Source: Alphaproteobacteria bacterium (GTDB lineage Bacteria > Pseudomonadota > Alphaproteobacteria > UBA8366). Taken from it: a stretch of DNA of 9,707 nt. Below, one piece after another: positions 6,479 through 9,707 of the stretch; the first letter of the stretch is position 1; each line of letters opens with the position of its first letter. Under the pieces are notes generated by a model, which had not been told where the DNA came from, did not search any database, and was given only the letters and a program-made list of their open reading frames with translations. A program made the position numbers and the translations under genes. The stretch spans positions 1 to 9,707 of the forward strand of contig JAOTYV010000175.1 in the NCBI GenBank assembly GCA_029861675.1. Direction: 5' to 3'.

Positions 6479-7291
6479 TTACCCGTTGTCCGGCTCGGCG
6501 GAGATGGCGCGACGGTAGAGATGCCAGGACGCGTGCCCAAGAACCGGCAGGATCACGAAGAGCCCGACCAAGCCGGATAGCAGGGAAAGGCCGATCAAGC
6601 CCGCTATCGTCGCACACCATACGATCATCGCAGGCTTGTTCGCCAACACGACCTTCACGCTGGTGATCATCGCGGTTACGAAATCCACATCGCGATCGAA
6701 GAGCATCGGGAAGGACGTCACGGAAAAAGAGAAGACGGCAAGGGCGATAACCGCACCCACGCCGTTGCCGATCAAGAGAAACAGCAGGCCCATCGGCGTG
6801 GTGAATATCTCGCGCAGCAGTTCCTGCGCGCTGAGCGACGTCAGGCCCAGGAAGAAAAAAAACAACAGCGCCGCGATATCCATCCAGATGAATAAAGAGA
6901 AGCCGGTCACCAAGGCCATCCAGCCGAGATCGCTTCTGGTCGCGCTCCGTACCGAATTGGCGACGATGCCCCATGACGGCGGCTCGTTCCGTTCGATGCT
7001 ACGGCTCGTCGCATAAAACGCGGCCGCGATGAAAGGGGCGATTAACGCGAAGCCCGCCGCCAGCGGATAGACCAGGTACGGCAAATCGAATTGCACAAGC
7101 AGCAGGATGAGAACCCATCCCCCCACCGTGTAAATGCCGGCAACACAGAGATCATAGAAAATTGCCTTCCGGAAATCGCGCAAGCCGGCGGCCAAAATCT
7201 CCAATATGTCGCTCGTCGTCACCGGCAAAATGGCCGGTCCTTTCCCCGGAATTCCCGTCGAAGCCTGAACGGTTTCCGCAGTCTCGTTCAT
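6479..7291 (-). CDS. DUF2189 family integral membrane protein
   Basis: The 270-residue protein has a polar N-terminus of about 40 residues and then roughly five or six hydrophobic segments, near 43-67, 73-95, 121-150, 166-195 and 219-250. It ends with LPVLGHASWHLYRRAI (248-263). The combination of AAGLRDFRKAIFYDL, an APFIAAAFYATSRSIE loop at 85-100, and a terminal GHASWHLYR is what I recognise as the DUF2189 family, common in alphaproteobacteria. Function is unknown, and location should be the inner membrane. The ATG at 7291 is chosen because a strong GGGGAGGAG (7295-7303) precedes it; a GTG at 7327 would add 12 residues. It is the first gene of the minus-strand run, 148 bases before the luciferase-like gene, so a shared transcript is uncertain. 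A family with similar topology but a different name remains possible. Confidence 0.75.
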   Translation of the reverse strand: MNETAETVQASTGIPGKGPAILPVTTSDILEILAAGLRDFRKAIFYDLCVAGIYTVGGWVLILLLVQFDLPYLVYPLAAGFALIAPFIAAAFYATSRSIERNEPPSWGIVANSVRSATRSDLGWMALVTGFSLFIWMDIAALLFFFFLGLTSLSAQELLREIFTTPMGLLFLLIGNGVGAVIALAVFSFSVTSFPMLFDRDVDFVTAMITSVKVVLANKPAMIVWCATIAGLIGLSLLSGLVGLFVILPVLGHASWHLYRRAISAEPDNG

Positions 7292-7553
7292 TCGCTCCTC
7301 CCCATCTCGCACACGTGACAGAAACACCGGCTTGCAGGCCGCCGCACCGCAAGACCAATGTCTCCAGACGAATTAAAGCATGCATGGCCGATCGCAAATT
7401 GATCCATGTCAAAGAATTGCAAACAGTCGAAAGGGATGCGCACAACCGGTCGCGGGTTGCGCCAGTGCAACCGGCTTGAGCAGTTCGTCCTCAGTCCCTA
7501 CCTTCCACAGGTACCCAATCCGCCACCGCACCGGTCGCAAGGGGATCCGAGAC

Positions 7554-8468
7554 ATGAGCAATCCGGGCGACATCGCCATCGTCGACGCCCACCATCATCT
7601 GTGGGATCTGAATCATCTCCATTATCCGTGCCTTACCGGGCCTCCCCATACCGGTTTCTTTCTCGGCGACAATACGCCGATCCGGAGCAACTACCTGCCC
7701 GACGACTATTGGCAAGATTCGGCGAAACACAATGTCGTCGCCACCGTACATTGCGAAGCCGAATGCGACCGCGACTCTCAGATCCAGGAAAGCGAATGGA
7801 TCATGGAAATTCAGGCGCAGCATGGTTTCCCCAACGCCATCGTCGGCCATGCCTGGTTCGACCGGGACAACACGGAGGAAATTTTAGCGAAGCAGGCCGC
7901 GATCCCGTTGGTCCGAGGCATCCGGTCGAAGCCCGTCACCGCGCCGTCCCCCGAAACCACAACGCCCGGCGCGCCCGGAACGATGCAGGATCCGAAGTGG
8001 CTGGAAGGCATCGCACTCCTGGAAAAATACGACCTGTCCTGGGATCTGCGCGTTCCGGCCTGGCATCTGGAGGAAGCGGCGGCGGTGGCGCGCGCTTTTC
8101 CCGGAATTCGGATCAACCTGAACCATACGGGATTTCCATGGGACCGCAGCCCGGACGGGCTGGAAATGTGGCGGCAGGGCATGCTTGCGCTCGCGGCGTG
8201 CCCGAATGTCATGACGAAAATTTCATGCCTCTGCCTGCCGGATGGGCCATGGCGTCTGGAAGACAACCGCCCCATCGTGCTGGAGGCCATCGACATCTTC
8301 GGTGTCGACCGGTGCATGTTCGCCAGCAATTTCCCGGTCGATCGGCTGCGCGCCAGCTACGACATGATCTACGCCGCGTTCCAAACGATCACGGCCGATT
8401 TTCCGCGCGAGGATCAGGAAAAACTGTTTTCGAAAAATGCAGCGAAATTCTACCGGATCGACCTTTGA
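7554..8468 (+). CDS. Amidohydrolase_2 family metal-dependent hydrolase (COG3618-type lactonase-like)
   Basis: The 304-residue product is a TIM-barrel hydrolase of the Amidohydrolase_2 family (PF04909). DAHHHLWD (11-18) supplies the HxH metal pair His13 and His15 at the end of strand 1. VHCEAECD (65-72), VGHAWFD (97-103), WDLRVPAWHL (163-172) and NLNHTGFPWD (188-197, His191) mark later strands. The usual Asp near the end falls in CMFASNFPVDRL, where Asn259 replaces it, although Asp263 is close. COG3618 enzymes include lactonases acting on fucono-lactone or pyrone-dicarboxylate; the substrate here is unknown. The ATG is preceded by AAGGGGA (7539-7545). The frame opens much further upstream to 7380, but that segment lacks family similarity. 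The gene stands alone, divergent from the DUF2189 gene and converging on the cytochrome with a 27-base gap. Confidence 0.85.
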   Translation: MSNPGDIAIVDAHHHLWDLNHLHYPCLTGPPHTGFFLGDNTPIRSNYLPDDYWQDSAKHNVVATVHCEAECDRDSQIQESEWIMEIQAQHGFPNAIVGHAWFDRDNTEEILAKQAAIPLVRGIRSKPVTAPSPETTTPGAPGTMQDPKWLEGIALLEKYDLSWDLRVPAWHLEEAAAVARAFPGIRINLNHTGFPWDRSPDGLEMWRQGMLALAACPNVMTKISCLCLPDGPWRLEDNRPIVLEAIDIFGVDRCMFASNFPVDRLRASYDMIYAAFQTITADFPREDQEKLFSKNAAKFYRIDL

Positions 8469-8495
8469 CGGCCGACATGAGCGGCGGCTTCGGTC

Positions 8496-8918
8496 TTATT
8501 TCTGCATTTCCGCGAGAAAGAAAGTCAGCGTCGCCGTTCGTCCCGCGGCGAACTCTTCTGCCTTGACGGGATCTTTTGGGGCGCCTTTGAGGGTCTTAAA
8601 GACGTTGCCCCATATGGGCATATTGGTCTCTCCATGCGCCCGAACGGTGTTTCTTCCGTCGATCACTCGAGACACTCTCTTGTAGGGGAAGACGCCCTTG
8701 TTGTTCCGGGCAAGCTTCGTCAAATCCGCCGGCCGGATTTTTAGATACCGAGTCATGATCCCATCGCCCTTGCCGCGCGTCCCATGGCAGGACGCGCAAT
8801 TCTCCAGGTAAAGCTTCTTGCCGATCTCCGACACATCGGCTTTTGCCGAAGACACGATCAGAGCGAATACCAACCCGCAAATCGATACGCCCCCCATACA
8901 AATTTTCTTTGCAAACAC
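8496..8918 (-). CDS. Periplasmic monohaem c-type cytochrome (class I)
   Basis: The 140-residue precursor has an N-terminal signal peptide: positive MFAKK, a hydrophobic stretch VSICGLVFALIV at 11-22, and a likely cut after SSAKA at 27. A CASCH haem c site follows at 41-45, with His45 as the proximal axial ligand. The segment AHGETNMPIWG (94-104) supplies Met100 as the probable distal ligand. The stretch RPADLTKLARNNKGVFPYKRVSRVIDGR (62-89) is typical of small soluble cytochromes of this type. Its job should be electron transfer in the periplasm, attached by the Ccm machinery. The GTG at 8918 is the best start: AGGAGAGG (8928-8935) lies 9 bases upstream and it gives a normal signal peptide. 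A TTG at 8954 and an ATG at 8897 are weaker. A TTGACA (8999-8994) with a poor -10 lies further upstream. Confidence 0.9.
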   Translation of the reverse strand: MFAKKICMGGVSICGLVFALIVSSAKADVSEIGKKLYLENCASCHGTRGKGDGIMTRYLKIRPADLTKLARNNKGVFPYKRVSRVIDGRNTVRAHGETNMPIWGNVFKTLKGAPKDPVKAEEFAAGRTATLTFFLAEMQK

Positions 8919-8927
8919 TATCGCTGT

Positions 8928-8935
8928 CCTCTCCT
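8928..8935 (-). promoter_or_regulatory. Ribosome-binding site pointing to a GTG start for the cytochrome
   Basis: AGGAGAGG on the minus strand is 9 bases from the GTG at 8918. No comparable site precedes the later ATG at 8897, so the rarer start codon is favoured. Confidence 0.7.
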
Positions 8936-9065
8936 GCCCGGTCACGAGCCTCAAATATTGCTAGGGTCATTTGAGATGGAATCCATTGAGCGATGTCAAT
9001 ATCATACCCGCAAGCGTTAGCGGAATATCATTCCCATTTTCAACGGCCCGAAAAGTAACTGCGAC

Positions 9066-9689
9066 ATGACAAAGAGCATCATTACCGCCACGGCGATTCT
9101 TGCAGCGCTGACCCTGCCGTTGAACATTGCGTCCGCCGGGGAAGCCTCTTCCGATATGCGCAAGCTTTGCGGAAAATCCGCCGAGATTCACGAAGACGGC
9201 CGGGCGTGTTCCTGGGGAACGCGAATGGCTCCGTGGAAGTTTTCCATCGCCGACGACCCGATAACGAACAAAAAATTATTCACGGTCGAAACGGTCGATT
9301 TCGTCTTCGGCGCGCTTCTGTCGATTAGATGCCGCCAGCCCGGCGACCTCAACATGTCGGTCCTCATGCTGGGCCGGGTGCTGTCCCTGACGGGTGCGCA
9401 GGGGAAGCTGGGCAAGGAAGTCGATGTCCCGGTCGTGTACCGCGTCGGCAAAAACAAACATGTGAAAGAAATTTGGCGTACGGGAAAATTCGAAGCGCAC
9501 GGCGATACCCGGCGCGATTTGATTTTGGGGGCGATGACGGGGACACCGGGACAGGCGGCCGCTCTTGCAAATGCCCTTTCAACGGAAATGGGGCAGGCCG
9601 TCGTGCGGATCGACGACCTGACCGCCACGTTCAACCTTAAGGGCTCGACGCGTGCGATCGGTACGCTGCGCAAGAAATGTAAATTTTAA
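9066..9689 (+). CDS. Secreted protein with VasI-like layout, function unknown
   Basis: The 207-residue protein begins with a clear signal peptide: MTKS, hydrophobic IITATAILAALTLPLNI (5-21), and a likely cut after ASA at about 24. The mature part has four cysteines, Cys35, Cys48, Cys89 and Cys205, which could form disulfides in the periplasm. The order W-x-F-S-x-x-D-P-I-T near 57-67, a strand ending SIRCR (86-90), VVYRVGKN (123-130), IWRTGKFEAHGD (136-147), a helix at 162-174, and TATFNLKGSTRAIGTLRKKC (186-205) resembles the VasI family of type VI secretion accessory proteins (PF11319). That link is recognised by pattern only. No other type VI gene is in the window, so it is better called VasI-like than a secretion component. 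It is divergent from the cytochrome gene. Its ribosome-binding site is weak. Confidence 0.7.
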   Translation: MTKSIITATAILAALTLPLNIASAGEASSDMRKLCGKSAEIHEDGRACSWGTRMAPWKFSIADDPITNKKLFTVETVDFVFGALLSIRCRQPGDLNMSVLMLGRVLSLTGAQGKLGKEVDVPVVYRVGKNKHVKEIWRTGKFEAHGDTRRDLILGAMTGTPGQAAALANALSTEMGQAVVRIDDLTATFNLKGSTRAIGTLRKKCKF

Positions 9690-9707
9690 AACCGCCCTAG
9701 GGTCTGT

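Noticed and set aside
7221..7238. Hairpin ACCGGC-AAAATG-GCCGGT
   Set aside because: It lies inside the DUF2189 coding region near its start and has no terminator-like tail; probably a by-product of codon choice.
7380..7553. Upstream in-frame extension of the amidohydrolase to an ATG at 7380
   Set aside because: The 58 extra residues look non-coding. The ATG at 7554 has AAGGGGA 8 bases before it and gives the usual family start just ahead of DAHHHLWD.
7292..7553. 262-base divergent gap between the DUF2189 and amidohydrolase genes
   Set aside because: I looked for promoters, repeats, small frames and RNA structures and saw none that stand out beyond the ribosome-binding sites at each end.
7406..8566. 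Plus-strand open frame of 386 codons overlapping the amidohydrolase in another frame
   Set aside because: The composition is dominated by Arg, Pro, Gly and Ser, and it contradicts the amidohydrolase frame, which has clear metal-binding motifs.
9695..9702. Palindrome CCCTAGGG just after the last gene
   Set aside because: Only 8 bp and at the window edge, so it cannot be judged as part of a terminator or repeat.

Overview
The window looks like a piece of an alphaproteobacterial chromosome. Evidence for this is the GC-rich coding sequence with heavy third-position G/C, and the set of families present: a DUF2189 membrane protein, a COG3618-type amidohydrolase, a periplasmic c-type cytochrome, TauD/TfdA dioxygenases and a luciferase-like monooxygenase. 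I judge it to be a free-living, probably aerobic heterotroph of the Rhodospirillales/Rhizobiales kind. The order-level placement is inference only. No tRNA, rRNA, CRISPR array, transposase or phage gene is visible.

Layout. (1) 1-111 is the C-terminal tail of a short-chain dehydrogenase that enters from the left. Its stop codon lies at the edge of an AT-rich intergenic repeat (109-215). (2) 229-1257 (+) encodes a beta-propeller lactonase-family protein. It converges, with an 11-base gap, on 1269-3119 (-), an SLC13-type anion transporter with two TrkA_C domains. (3) 3172-3286 holds a second copy of the repeat in the opposite orientation, in the divergent gap between the transporter and a dodecin gene (3322-3534, +). 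(4) 3585-7291 is a minus-strand run. Read in the direction of transcription it contains a DUF2189 membrane protein (7291-6479), a luciferase-like FMN/F420-type oxidoreductase (6330-5515) and two tandem Fe(II)/2-oxoglutarate dioxygenases (5391-4576 and 4490-3585). The gaps are 85-148 bases, so it may be several transcription units. (5) 7554-8468 (+) is an amidohydrolase_2 (COG3618) enzyme. It converges on a periplasmic monohaem cytochrome c (8918-8496, -). (6) The cytochrome gene is divergent from a secreted 207-residue protein (9066-9689, +) whose layout resembles the VasI family of type VI secretion accessory proteins, although no type VI genes are in view.

How the genes may work together (inference). 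Two 2-oxoglutarate dioxygenases, a luciferase-like monooxygenase, a lactonase-family protein, an amidohydrolase, a dehydrogenase and a carboxylate/sulfate-type transporter fit an accessory region for uptake and oxidative breakdown of small organic acids, sulfonates or similar compounds. The substrate cannot be read from the sequence. Dodecin (flavin storage) could buffer flavin for such enzymes but is widespread elsewhere. The most unexpected structural signal is the pair of inverted, mosaic intergenic repeats bracketing the lactonase/transporter segment. I found no clearly new multi-gene system such as a defence island. No stretch longer than 300 bases lacks a gene. The longest gap, 7292-7553, shows no convincing promoter, RNA or repeat.
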